Shown here one piece after another: positions 35,101 to 46,321 of a DNA stretch of 64,000 bases (position 1 is its first letter; each line of letters starts with the position of its first letter). The stretch covers positions 50,482,598 to 50,546,597 of the forward strand of contig CM043962.1 in the NCBI GenBank assembly GCA_014529385.2. The letters run 5' to 3'. Source of the DNA: Adiantum capillus-veneris (lineage: Eukaryota > Streptophyta > Polypodiopsida > Polypodiales > Pteridaceae). The notes below the pieces were generated by a model, which ran no database searches, was not told where the DNA came from, and saw only the letters and a list, made by a program, of their open reading frames with translations. Both the position numbers and the translations under genes were made by a program.

Positions 35101-37137
35101 AATAGCAATATGTTTCTGGTTGTATTCTCTTCTATCAAACTCTCCTCCATAGGTTAATAGGTTAACGACATTTTGAGACCACTTCGGTATCATTTCTATG
35201 TTGAACAAGTACGCGTCTGGCATGTCGTCATCTACTCCTATAGGGTCTTCTCCATTTGTCAATCGCGAAAGATGATCAGCTCTAAGATGTGTTTTTCCCT
35301 TCTTTACTACTACCGTGAAGTCGAATTCCAGTAAGATAATGAACCATCTCACTATTCTCCCGGTATTGCATGGTTTATTCACTAGGTAGAGCAAGGCTTG
35401 GTGATCCGTAAAAAACACAAACTTGTTGGCTAGAAGATAATGCCAAAATTTCTTCACAGCATATATCATTCCTAATCCTTCTCGCTCTGTTGTGGTGTAA
35501 TTCTTCTCTGCATTGTTGAGCTGTCGACTGGCGTAACAGATAAAAAAATCCATGTTTCCTTCTTCTGGCTGAGCCAGAATGCATCCTATTGCATATGCCG
35601 AAGCATCTATATGCACATGGAATATCTTTTCCCAATCTGGTGATTTCAAGACTGGAGCAGTAATGAGTGCCTCTTTCAATTTCTTGAATGATTCCTCACA
35701 CTCCTCTGTCCATTCAAAGTTCACTATTAGCCTGTAAAGTGGTTGGCCTATTATAGCGTACATGTAAATGAATCGTCTATAATATCCGCAATGTCCCATA
35801 AAGCTCTGTACTTGTTTCGCATTGGTTGGTCTAGGCATATCCACTATAACTTTTATCTTCTCTAAATCCGTGGATATTCCGTTTTGAGATACAATATGTC
35901 CCAGAATTCTGCCCTGTCGGACCATAAACACACATTTCTCAGGATTGAGACAAATGCGATATGTCCTACATTTCTCAAATACTTTTCTTAGGTGTTCTAG
36001 ATGCTCATCTCTCAGAAGAGAATGTACACATAAGTCATCCATGTATATTTCTAGAAACAACCTTAAGTATTCTTTGAAAGCATGTGTCATCAGCCTCTGG
36101 AAGGTTGCGGGAGCATTGGTTAGACCAAAAGGCATAACCCGATAAGCATAAATTCCCCACTCCGTTGCAAAAGCTGTTTTATGTTGATCTTCCAGTGCTA
36201 TGGCTAGCTGGTTATATCCTGAAAAACCATCAAGAAAAGAGTATGCTGTTTTCCCTGATACACGCTCTAGAACATGATCAGTTATCGGCAGGGGATAATT
36301 GTCCCTGATTGTTACAGCATTCGCTTTCTTTAAGTTGACACACACTCGGAGTTTTCCGTTCTTCTTGGGTACTACCACAATCGGAGATACCCAATCGGTG
36401 TGTTCAATCTCGTATATGAATTCAGCTTCCATTAGCTTATCTATCTCTTCTTTGATTCGCTTAGTAAACGTATCATTATATGTGTATGGTCTCTGTCTTC
36501 TAGGCTTTGCGTCTTGTTTTAGTGGGATTGTGTGTTGGCATATCGATGGGTCAACTCCCTTTAAGTCCTTATAAGACCATGCAAACACATCCCTATACTC
36601 TCTGAGAAGACTCAAAAGTCTCTCTTCCTCGCCTGGAGACAAATCTGTGGCTATGTACACCGGTCTAGGTGGCTCACCTGGAGCTGCTAAATCAACTTTT
36701 TTTGCATCCTCCGGTCCGTCATAAGATTCGTTCTCCCTTCTCTCTCGAATAGGTTGGGTTAATACCACCTTCCTATCCTCTATTGTGAATTTCCTATAGT
36801 GAGAGGGAACATCCATGTTTTCCTTGATTTTGGCGTTTTCGTCCTCTCCACTCTCAATTTCTGTCGTCCAAACTTCTTTCAGAGTTTTCTTGAGCTCTCT
36901 GTACTTGTTTCTACGTTCTAACTTGGACTCCGTGTGTTCTCTGTTGCGCTTGTTCTTTTCTGATTTTTCTGTTTCTGTTTTCGTTCCATTCCTTTGAACT
37001 TGATTTCTTGAGCCTCTTTTGTCTTTTCGTAAGCTCTTTTGATCATTGCCTCTCATTCTTCCAGAAATCTTGTCCTTAACACAATCTTCCGCCTTTACTA
37101 GCATTAGGAATTGATTTTTTCCTCTTATTCTAGGCAT
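35101..37137 (-). pseudogene. Element A reverse transcriptase and RNase H
   Basis: The frame from 37137 reads basic sequence, then an RT: DVFAWSYKDLKGVDPS, HTDWVSPIVVVPKKNGKLR, VMPFGLTNAPATFQ and catalytic YMDD (36034-36045). RNase H follows with HIDASAYAIGC, TTEREGLGM, FFTDHQALLYL and the closing HLRADHLSRL, so all four acidic residues are visible. The frame continues into integrase after TAG (35098-35100). Upstream it joins the 37698 frame after TAG (37270-37272) and TGA (37222-37224). The FAWSYKDLKG signature fits the non-chromovirus Tat-like branch of plant Ty3/Gypsy. It copies the element RNA into DNA. Confidence 0.9.
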
Positions 37138-37269
37138 CGGATTGGTTCTAACCCCCTTTGTTTTTTTCTTTGCTCTATAGCGTTTCTGGCGTTGTTTAGT
37201 TTGGTTCGGAAAATCATAAAATCAGACATCCGTTATAGTTTCTTCGTTTCCGCTTGAATTGTCCGTTGA

Positions 37270-37698
37270 CTAGTTGTCTGCTTCATTTCCCCACTCTGGA
37301 TGATCGGGAATGTCGTGAAACACCTCCTCTTCATCTTCCTTTTCCAGTGTATTGTTCTTTTCAGTTTCTTTTTCGAGTACAGTTCTCAACATGAAGTACG
37401 GAACCACGTCGTACCCGTCCTTGTCGCAAAATTTCGTTGTGGGACCATCCGGAATTGCACAAACATCTAGGGTTGCTAGAATGTGTGTCCATTCTAATGG
37501 TTCAAGCGTGTCCTCTGGAAAGGGTTCTCCTATATAAGCTTCGTCTTCGATAGCCCTTTCTAAAACATATTCTTCTCGTTTCAGACTTCCACATTTCGAA
37601 GCTCCACACATCCATAACTCCTTGGGTTTACCTAACCAAGCGGGAAATTCGGATCCCACCAAAGTAGCTGAATCAAACTCCTCCACCGGTGTTCGCAT
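37270..37698 (-). pseudogene. Element A PR-RT linker region
   Basis: 142 codons in the same frame as the RT part and ending at TAG (37270-37272). Acidic, with no recognised domain. It overlaps the end of the PR1 frame by 26 bp, so a frame change joins them. Probably the spacer between protease and RT in the original polyprotein. Confidence 0.55.
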
Positions 37699-38599
37699 CT
37701 TTGTAGCTATGGTCTTTCAGGTTCACACGTGTAGTGGTTTCCATATTTCTCAGGTATATGTGATCGTAGCCCCAATCCTGGACCATTTTCAATTGTCTCA
37801 TGAATGGTCTTCCCAGTATGATATCATAGTTATTCTCCTTGCCAAAATCGACAATAGCAAAAGTATGTTCGTATTGAATGCCGCAAGAAGTCACCACAAC
37901 TTTCTCTAATAACCCCATAGGTTTCTCCATGTGTCCATCTGCTAATTGGAGTTTCAACCTAGTCTTCCTTATTGCTGGTTTCCCCCATTTTTTCCAGATT
38001 TCTTTTGTAGCAATGGCTACCCCAGCTCTGCTGTCTAGTATTGCCATCGTGTTTACTCCTTGGAATTCAACTGGTAAGGTTGTATTCCCCTCTTCACCTT
38101 CGCAATACTCTCCGACCTTGTTTAAGGGTACAGGCTTAGCATTCTTTTGTGGTTTGCTCAGCTCTTGTATACCCTCTTTCAGTCTCGATGTTGGGTCTTT
38201 TATCCCGAATTTCTCCAAGCAATTTCCTACAGTGGTCCACATATGTGGTCTTAGCCTCAAAAGCTCAGCTAGAGTGATAGTGCATGTCACTGGTGTTGAC
38301 AAGATCTCTATCAATCCTTGCGAGTCCATGACTTTTTCTGATGAGATTCTTCGTGAGGGAAGTGCTCTAATCTCGGATTTTGCTTCATACTCTCCTAAGT
38401 ATGAAGGTAAGGTTTTCAGTGAGTGAGGTTTGCTCTCCATTGTTCTAACAGAGCCCCCATCTCCCCAGTAAGATTGCAGATCCAAGTCCACTTGAGATCC
38501 TGCCTCAAATTCCACTATGGGAGGATTCCTGATGTCCTTTTCCCAATTTGTCTGATTAGCTTGGCAACTTAGCTCGTTTGCAAAGTTTGCCTCTCTCAC
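37673..38599 (-). pseudogene. Element A first retropepsin (PR1), active site DSG changed to DSR
   Basis: Residues about 165-290 form a retropepsin: GNTTLPVEFQGV, AILDSRAGVAIAT, LKLQLADGHMEKPMG, FAIVDFG, then DIILGRPFM. The catalytic triplet Asp-Ser-Gly reads Asp-Ser-Arg (codons 38033-38035, 38030-38032, 38027-38029). The Arg codon AGA differs from GGA by one transition in a CG context. The same region of element C (63649-63954) also has a changed active site. The N-terminal 160 residues resemble gag-pol linker. Retropepsin dimers cleave the Gag-Pol polyprotein, so this copy should be inactive. Confidence 0.8.
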
Positions 38600-39063
38600 T
38601 TGTTTCCAAAATTCATTGTAATCCTCATCTTTCCGTAAGACCTCTGTATGACTGGATGAAAACTCTCTATCTCCTGATCGGTTGTGTTCAATACTATGCG
38701 GTCATCCTTGTGTGTATTTTCAGGCTTTTGTGCACTGGGAGTCTTTTCAGCTACCCGTGAAATGATAGTCTCTTGCTGAATTGGGTTTTCCGTTCCACAA
38801 TTCATTGTTTCTTTTGGTGGTTCTAATAAGGCTTGTGCAGTCTCGATCATTCTCTGGCACATTTCAAGTCTCTGCTTTTCCAATTCCGCGTTTGGGTATG
38901 TCATCCACCTCTGTTCTTGTGTTTGGTTGTTCTTTAACCTAGCTTCGTAAGCTCTCATCAGTGCGTCCAATGGTTCGTGTACTTTGTCGACTAGCACTGA
39001 TCCCCCTGAGCTTAAGCTCGTTGTTTCTTTGATACTCTTTTGTTTCGTTCTTTCCGGGCTCAT
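38596..39063 (-). pseudogene. Element A gag C-terminal part
   Basis: 155 codons overlapping both neighbours by a few bases. SGGSVLVDKVHEPLDA and NQTQEQRWMTYPNAE are conserved in element C at about 62935-63060, which supports it as coding in the ancestor. No named domain. Confidence 0.6.
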
Positions 39064-39965
39064 CTCTCGTTTCCGTTTTGACTCTCAAGTTTTTCTAATC
39101 TATCTTTAGTTCGCTTTAGTTCCTCAGCTAGAATAGCGTCTTCACGTTCTTTTCTCAACTTCATGCGTGCTTTTCTAGCTTTCCATGTGTTTTTCTGACT
39201 CCGCGGTCCTTGACTAACCATTTCAGTCGCTAACTTTCCATTCTCAGGTTCTCTAGTGGTTTTCTTAGCTTGAGCTCTAGTAACAACTTGCGTTGGTATC
39301 AGAGTTTCATTTTCAGACCCACTGCTGGTAGGAATAGTTTCTAGCATATTCAATGTCGTCTTTTGCACTTTGTTTGGATTCTTTGAACAATCCTCAATGA
39401 AGTGAGTAACCCCACACTCAGTGCAATAAGCGTTAATTCTAATGATTTCCGTATGTGGACAAACATTCATCAGATGGTCACCTCCACACTTGTAACAGGG
39501 TCCTAGTGCTGGTCTTGGTCCCATTTGATTCGTCCTTTGTGGATAGGATGGTCTTTGTCCTGTTAACCCTCCATGAGCTATGAACATCAATGTTCTTGCG
39601 TCCAAATTGTATCTCTCTTCATCAGAAGCACTTGTAACTGTTGGTATTCCAACATTCCCAATCATGCCCCATGGTTCTGGTTGTTTGGGTTCTTCTGGTG
39701 GGTAATACACAGTTGGAGACATGTGTGCACCAGATTCTTCATAATAGGCTTGAACAGGCACTAAGGCTTGTTCTTCCTGATTCTCTAAGGTTGGTGCATA
39801 TCTAATGCCCACTGGTCTTGCTCCTGGTAAAGGTGGTTGTTGTCCCAATACCGGTTGCGGTCTTTCTATCCCCATAGGTCCTGGTACATTTCCCGTTGGG
39901 TATCGAGGTACTGGATGTACCTGAGGTGGTGCTAATTGAGCAGGAGGTGCATACTGACGCTCCCT
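39060..39965 (-). pseudogene. Element A gag zinc-knuckle region
   Basis: Frame entered from gag by a one-base shift at an A7 run (about 40013-40019) and open from there to 39060. It starts with a HPTEEC knuckle-like motif and a proline-rich part. Two knuckles follow with unusual spacing C-x2-C-x3-H-x4-C: CYKCGGDHLMNVC and CTECGVTHFIEDC (about 39505-39390). A basic, coiled C-terminus ends it. Element C conserves the same GGDH knuckle twice. Binds element RNA during packaging. Confidence 0.7.
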
Positions 39966-41887
39966 TACATACCCTTTGTTGTAATAGCACTCCTCTGTTG
40001 GATGATTTGTCCATTTTTTTCAATAGCACACCATTTCAGTGGTTTTGGCAATGGTTTTTGGTATGGTGCCATCCTTTTTAGAGCATCTTCTATCATTTGC
40101 TCTACATTTGGCATGGTTGTTGTTTGAACATTCTTTTTAGTGGTAGTCTCGCTCGCTACGGAGGAGGAGCTACTGGATGCAAAATCTGTATCCGCTGACA
40201 CCTCTCCATAAACCGTACAGTTATCCACTAAGTACAATGCCTCTCTCGTTACTTGCTCGAAACTTGTACAAGCTTTCAAGTGCAAGTCCTTCTTGAGAGT
40301 GTCGTTTCTCAGTCCCTCAATAAAAAGAACAGATAGTCTGTCATCTTGTGGTCGTTCACGTACTGGACATCTCTCAATGTATTGTTTGAAGCGAAGTGAA
40401 GCTTCCTTCACTTTTTCGTGTTCTCTCTGTTTAAAAGCATATATTTGTGAGACCGTATTGTGCTTAATCCCTCGTTTTGAGAATTCCTCAGCAAACTCTC
40501 TTAGCAAATGGTCAATGTCATGGAATCCCCCTATGTTCAGTGGTTGAAACCATGTCAATGCCGTACCTTCTAGAGTAAGACCAAATCCCTCGTATTGTGT
40601 ATGGAAATCTGTTATCTGCTCAGCTCTTAAGACTTGCTTAAAGAGTGACACATGTGCATACGGATCTCCTGAACCACCATACTTCTTTGGCATACACTTC
40701 GCTACTTGAGATGGTCTCATACGTCTATGGTCTGCTACCAATCTCATTGCTCCTGTGTCCCGGCTAAAGCTTTCTCTAGCATCATGGACTTCATGGGTTA
40801 CCCTTGTCGGTTCCCCTGCCCTGAATCTACTACTAGGAGGTAAATGTGATGGTTCCGCTTCGAACCTTGGACCTGGAGTGGTATATGTGGGGATTGGAAC
40901 TGCACTACCTCGATTCGTATCCATTGACTCTCTGGAATGTAATGATCCCATTGGTTCGGGCTTCGAGTACTGAGGTTGGCTGAAAGAGTCAGCAGCCTGA
41001 GTTCTTTGTCCTCCTGTCGTCATTGGGTTTTGCCCTCCATTTGTTGGTGCTGGTCTTTGTGAGCTAGAAGTAATATAATACTGATGTAGTGGTCCCCCAA
41101 AGTATGTATATCCTTCTAATTCTTTCTTGCCCATTGTTGAGTATTGCCTCCCATACTTGTCGTAAGCAGCAATTTTCACTTCCGATCCCTCTGTGTAGGT
41201 AAAGACATAAAGTCTTTTTTGGTCTGTCAACTCTCCGGTGTAGGGTTCTTCACATCTATAATAGAGATCTTGCTCCCCATTATTATATTTGTATAGCCCC
41301 ACATAGATGTTATCAGTGTTGATCCTTGTAGTTTCATTCTCTCTTCTTAACCTCGCATCAGGGAAGTTCATTATTGGTGCTTTCTCCTCAAGTTCTTCAT
41401 CTACTTTGGCTTTGGTGCCCATCAATCCCCACTTGTCCACAATGTTAGGGTTTAGGACTACCAAGTACATGGTACCCTCGTCATCTAGATATCTATCTCC
41501 GCTATAGCTCACAGGCACTAAGTCCTTGAACTCACTAGGTCTCTCCTCTATCTTTACACAATAGCGGTCCATTCCATCTTTGTAGATCTTGGCACCTTGC
41601 TCATTGTCGTACTGGTATTTTATGAACAATAGCTTCATTGTGGCGGAAGGGTTTGATGATCCTGCTGCCATATTTTCTCTGTTGTTCAGGTTCAAGTGTT
41701 CCAAGTGTTCGGTGAAAATCTCGTAAGATCTCTCCGAAGAAGTATCAGAAACACTTCCTTCAAAGATCGGCTCTAATGGTTGCACCCAACTTTGGTTTAC
41801 ACTTCCCTCGGTTGATATGACACTTGCTTGTTCCCCTTGTTTTGGTTGGTTATTCTGGAGATTCCTGCCCGATCTCAAATTCATCAA
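39965..41887 (-). CDS. Element A gag
   Basis: 640 codons from the ATG at 41887 (MMNLRSGRN) without internal stop, the best preserved gene of the element. The N-terminal 280 residues are unlike common gag domains but have a partner in element C (YGRQY to GYTYFGGPL). The retrotransposon gag domain is at about residues 400-560: SGDPYAHVSLFKQVLRAEQ, GTALTWFQPL, FIEGLRNDTLKKDLHL and EALYLVDNC. The zinc knuckles are reached only by a -1 shift at the A7 run near its end. The protein would assemble the virus-like particle. Confidence 0.85.
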   Translation of the reverse strand: MMNLRSGRNLQNNQPKQGEQASVISTEGSVNQSWVQPLEPIFEGSVSDTSSERSYEIFTEHLEHLNLNNRENMAAGSSNPSATMKLLFIKYQYDNEQGAKIYKDGMDRYCVKIEERPSEFKDLVPVSYSGDRYLDDEGTMYLVVLNPNIVDKWGLMGTKAKVDEELEEKAPIMNFPDARLRRENETTRINTDNIYVGLYKYNNGEQDLYYRCEEPYTGELTDQKRLYVFTYTEGSEVKIAAYDKYGRQYSTMGKKELEGYTYFGGPLHQYYITSSSQRPAPTNGGQNPMTTGGQRTQAADSFSQPQYSKPEPMGSLHSRESMDTNRGSAVPIPTYTTPGPRFEAEPSHLPPSSRFRAGEPTRVTHEVHDARESFSRDTGAMRLVADHRRMRPSQVAKCMPKKYGGSGDPYAHVSLFKQVLRAEQITDFHTQYEGFGLTLEGTALTWFQPLNIGGFHDIDHLLREFAEEFSKRGIKHNTVSQIYAFKQREHEKVKEASLRFKQYIERCPVRERPQDDRLSVLFIEGLRNDTLKKDLHLKACTSFEQVTREALYLVDNCTVYGEVSADTDFASSSSSSVASETTTKKNVQTTTMPNVEQMIEDALKRMAPYQKPLPKPLKWCAIEKNGQIIQQRSAITTKGM

Positions 41888-43282
41888 TTCCCCTAAAGGA
41901 CTTTAACTTTTCCGTCTCGGCAATTTGTTTTCCCAAGTTTTTGTGGTCAGAATTGATCCAAACTGATTGATACTTGGTCAATTGTTTAATCTTGTCAGTT
42001 GGACAACTTCTGTTTCATCAAGTGAGAATTTTGTTGCAGTTATGCTGAAAAAGACATTATACGCGTATGATGTCTTTTTTCACAGATTTAGACTATTTTG
42101 GTTATGCTCACTCTCAGTAGCCCCCTTATGCTCTGTCCACTCACAAAATTTAGTTTGAACTCTGTTTGAGCAAGTTATGGCTAATTTAGGCTTTTCTTGG
42201 CAATTTTCGCTTTTGACTTGTTTTTTGGGTCAATTGTGATCCAAATGGATGAAACTTGAAATATAACCTCTAGACAGCTATTACAATGGATCTGTGTTGG
42301 CAAAGTATCAAAATATGTCCAAAATTAGGTAAAGACATCATACGCGTATGATGTTTTTTCATCAATTTGGGTCAAGACTTGATATTTATGCTTTCTACAG
42401 TGTTTGTAACAATCTTGTCAGGTCAGATATCAAAAATAAGCAGTGGATGTGCTAAAAGACATTATACGCGTATGATGTCTTTTGTCCCAGATTTTGACTA
42501 TTCTTGGTTTTAAGCCTTCTCCAATGTTTATAATTGAGTTTCAAGTGTTTTTGTCAGGTTTGAATGTAAAAACAAGATCTGAATCCAAAATTTCCTATTC
42601 TTTGCGTTTCTTGGACTCCGACTTGTCTTTTTGGGTTTCTTTGAGTGTTAATGCTCTTGTTTTAAGTTGAAATTAGGGTATAACCCCCCTTTTGAACACT
42701 CTGGTAAAGTCAAATTTTCTGTTTTGGTCTCTGTTTGGTCATTTAGACATCATACGCGTATGATGTCTAAAGTTGCAGATTTCCAGTTTTTTGGCACAGA
42801 ATCCTTCCTAAAGCTTTCTCAAGTGCTCAGCAACTCCCAGATACACAGAAAATTTCTCTGACTTTTGTTTATTGCAAGTTTCACTACTAACTCGACGGTT
42901 TAGTGATCTAACATGCAATCAACCATATCAAGCAAATACTCCAATGATTACTAGCTCTAGATCAGGATCAAATGAAGTCCTACCTAAGCTATTCCTAATC
43001 ATAAAATGGGTTTGGTAATTGTGATTTTAAAGAGATCCACTGCCACTCACGGACTAGCAAATTCTTCTTCTATCAACAACTACTCAACACCAACAACAAC
43101 AAACAAATCTAAGCTAAACTAAAAATACTGTCAACACGGAAGACCCAGGAATACCCCACTTCCTAGTATCTCTCGAGATCTTCGGAGTCCACCACTCCTA
43201 GATCTTTTCTAACTAAAGTATACAAAGTAGTTTATACGACTCACCTCGTAGGATTAGTCTAAGGTCACCTACTTAGGGCTCT
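41888..43282 (-). other. Element A 5' leader with palindrome array
   Basis: Untranslated leader of about 1.4 kb between primer-binding site and gag. It holds four palindromes in its gag-proximal half (42052-42768). The part nearest the LTR (42870-43282) has none and no gene. Confidence 0.8.
42052..42768 (-). repeat. Four 24-bp palindromes in the 5' leader of element A
   Basis: Copies at 42052-42075, 42333-42356, 42457-42480 and 42745-42768 with the same CATCATACGCGTATGATG core; two have ATTATACG on one arm. Steps are 281, 124 and 288 bp, matching the pattern in the pol-ORF3 spacer. Confidence 0.95.
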
Positions 43283-43304
43283 CGTCCCCGGCAGCGGCGC
43301 CAAA
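43283..43304 (-). promoter_or_regulatory. Primer-binding-like site of element A
   Basis: On the minus strand TTTGGCGCCGCTGCCGGG follows the LTR end AACA. This GGCGCCGNTGCCGGGGA form is common next to plant Ty3/Gypsy 5' LTRs. The tRNA is not assigned. Confidence 0.75.
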
Positions 43305-43928
43305 TGTTAAGGCGGTTACGCCGCTAGCGGAAGCTAAATAGCGAGAACTCAACCAACAACAGAATTTGTCAGACGAGGACGGAGCTTGACCCGCAGGCGC
43401 ATGGAAACAACTAGGTGGGTGTCAAATCACCTACTCGACCTTCTAATGACAATCACTACTAAGGAAATCAAATCTAAGTTCTAAAATACGCAAGTGACTG
43501 AAATCCGTACTACGAACGAATGCTATACGAAACAGGATCTAGAATCATTGAATCGATCTCAAACTCAAGGGGAAGTCTATACACTAGGTAAGAACAACAC
43601 CCTAAAGACTTGAACTGCAAAATCAACCTATAACCACTCCGTGCGGTAAACGCGTATGAAGACAGGCCGAAAAATACAGGTGACCGAAACTTGACCCCGA
43701 TGGTACTAATGTGTAGCTCTACTCGTTGTGGTTCTATAGATATGCTGCACGCTCCATTCCGACACACGAGTTGGAAGAAAACTCACACCGAAGCTCGTAG
43801 GAACTTACCACACATAGAAGCCGATAGCGCGCACTCTTGGTATCTGTGCGTAGCTCTCGCCGTTGCTAACACAATGGTGGTGTCGCTTCTCCAATGGCGG
43901 CTCCGTAGCTCGCGTAGCAAGTAGATAA

Positions 43929-44007
<79 letters not shown>

Positions 44008-44293
44008 ACACAGTCACGGCGCTCAAAAACTTACTTTGATTAATAATCTGAGTCCCCTTAGGTTACAAAAACTTTGGCTTATATACCTCAGCCTTGGAGG
44101 TGAGAACATCTCTAACTAATTACATCAGCAAGTGAAATTACTTCGGGATTACAAGCTGGAAACTCAATTGAGTCCCGTTACTTAATGAATGGCTCAAATC
44201 AAAATAATGTCGGAAAGACATTTATTACAATCAATGGTTACAAAATGATGAGTGTGAGCAAAAATGTGGGTGTGATCCTCTGCTGGCTCAACA
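43305..44293 (-). repeat. Element A right (5') LTR
   Basis: 989 bp, uninterrupted, with a (CT)n tract at 43931-44004. It would carry promoter and polyadenylation signals; no TATA box was assigned. Confidence 0.92.
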
Positions 44294-44325
44294 TCTGCCC
44301 CAATCCTTTTTCGAATCCCACTACT

Positions 44326-44399
<74 letters not shown>

Positions 44400-44664
44400 T
44401 GTGGTGTGTGTGTGTGTGTGTGTGGTATGTGTGTGGTGTGTGTGTGTGTGTGGTTTTATGGGTCTAACTCTCCCAGCGCTTTAACACAGGCACCTCAAAA
44501 TGTGGAGGTGAGGCAGTAGGAGGGGCCTGCCCTTGAGTTGTAGGAGTGGGGTTTGCCATCCCTGCTGCAACCATGCAAGAGGGAAATTTTGCAACTAAGG
44601 AAAGAGGATGACAATAAGAGGCATGGTCGAGAGAGATCAGTTTTGTGTGTGTGTGCGCGCGCGC

Positions 44665-44713
<49 letters not shown>

Positions 44714-45245
44714 ATGGGAGGAAAGGAGATTGTAAAGATGGCGAGGCTGTGAATATGTATGCAATAGTATTATAGTAAGGACTCATGGCAAGAGTACAAG
44801 CGGCTCCACATCCAAAGCACACGTGAGTACAACGCATCCAATTATTTGTGGTGCCATAGCTGGTAGAGCCTAATTAGGGGCGGACAACAAATATTGTGGT
44901 ACTTGAAGCAGCAGCAACATAAGTGACTCAGCCGCCTCTTAGGATTTAACAGAGAAGGTTTCGTTGTTTTCTACAGCTAATGCAATGATATATTTCCACC
45001 TAGATCTAGCAGGCTTGCAACCACTACCCAATAAGTTCGCAACATTTTTTTAGAGTTGCCCAATTACAATTTTCTTAGAATTGCCCATGGCCAACACGTT
45101 TGCAACCAGAGACCCATGCGGATTGGCTCTATGGTGGGCAAGTTGCAAGTTGGGTATTTTTGTTCGTTATGAACATTTGCAATGCTCCTGTTGCATGCCC
45201 TTAAATAGGCTTGAGCAGCCACCAATGTGAAAAGGTGTTTGAAGC

Positions 45246-45291
<46 letters not shown>

Positions 45292-46321
45292 ATGATGACC
45301 TCACAATTTCTTTACTGTTGGCCATGGAAGCAGATGAACCATAGGTCTGTAGAAGGCATCTTCCAACCTACAAGCATATACAATGTTTGAACCCCATAGA
45401 AGAGCCTTGAAGTGTCTTACTTATGGAGAACACTTTGAGTGCTCTTTATCTGAGGCAAGTCCTCCACAATAGGGCAGATTGCACAGAGCTCCAATGTGCC
45501 ATCCTAGGAGCAACTTGGCTCTTCTAAACCTCCTCCTTGGGAATACAAGCAACATGTCTCCCTGACCAACTTGCTTTTGGTGCTTTCTTACCCCTAGATT
45601 ATTGGCCTCCATGGTGGTTTCCATATCCATAATTGGGTTTATCTTTAAATACTTCTGCAAGAAGATTGTTTTGGAACTGATCTTACTTGCAAATAGCCCA
45701 TTTTATACTCTTATCTTGGGCATCTTTGTATTTGGAGGTTTTCTTGCATCTGCTTTCTTATGGTTCAAGCCATTTGAACTCGCAAATGTAGAAGACAAGC
45801 AAAATCGAGAAGAATATGGGCTCTTGGATTGATGTTGTTAAGATCGAGCAGATGGGTTCTTGGATTGATGGTACTGTAAGATTCATGTTGAATGCTTCTT
45901 GGTTATTTTGTATTATGAGCTATGGATACATATACGGGAGACTTGAATCTTTTGCCTTCTTCAAAATTTCCCATTTTTTGTGCATGTAGTTTGGATTATT
46001 GTCGTTTGATAAAATTAGAAGTCAATCATGTGAATGTGTGTGTGTGTGTGTGTGTGTACATACATCTACTATTGTATTAAAAACACAGGAGGAGCCCCCC
46101 ACGTGGCTGCAAATGCCTACAGCCATGGGAGGTTGGCCCTTCCCCTCCCTTTCAGTTGCATCCAACGTGCCCCTTTCCCTCTCTTTGTGGTTGCGGAGCT
46201 CCACGATAGCGTAGCCAACATGGCACTGTACCAAAAGGGGGGAGGAATTTTGACCCCCGGCCACGTAGTGTCAGCTATGCCTTGCAACCCCGGCGACTCT
46301 GCAAGACACATAGAGGGATAG
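44294..46321. other. Microsatellite-rich region without recognised gene
   Basis: (GT)n tracts at 44327-44454 and 44645-44710, (GA)n at 45249-45287 and a short (GT)n at 46035-46058. Frames at 45421-45660 (minus) and 45602-45832 (plus, hydrophobic) overlap on opposite strands and match nothing I recognise. Confidence 0.6.

Larger units (their letters stand above)
20380..44293 (-). mobile_element. Element A: full-length Ty3/Gypsy retrotransposon (non-chromovirus, Tat-like)
   Basis: LTRs begin TGTTAAGGCGG on the plus strand and end GGCTCAACA (20380 and 43305 to 26283 and 44293). The left LTR is split by element B. The hexamer TCTGCC flanks both ends (20374-20379 and 44294-44299) as target duplication. 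Next to the right LTR lies a primer-binding-like site and next to the left LTR a polypurine tract, fixing transcription as right to left. Order in that direction: leader, gag with zinc knuckles, PR1, RT-RNase H, integrase with a second protease, IWIPK-repeat tail, spacer, ORF3. No chromodomain is seen. Without element B it would measure about 19 kb. Stops and frameshifts make it defective. Confidence 0.9.

Noticed and set aside
44185-44519. Cys/Val-rich frames
   Set aside because: They translate a (GT)n tract.
45421-45832. Two overlapping frames on opposite strands, one hydrophobic
   Set aside because: No start context, domain or codon pattern supports either, and the two cannot both be real.
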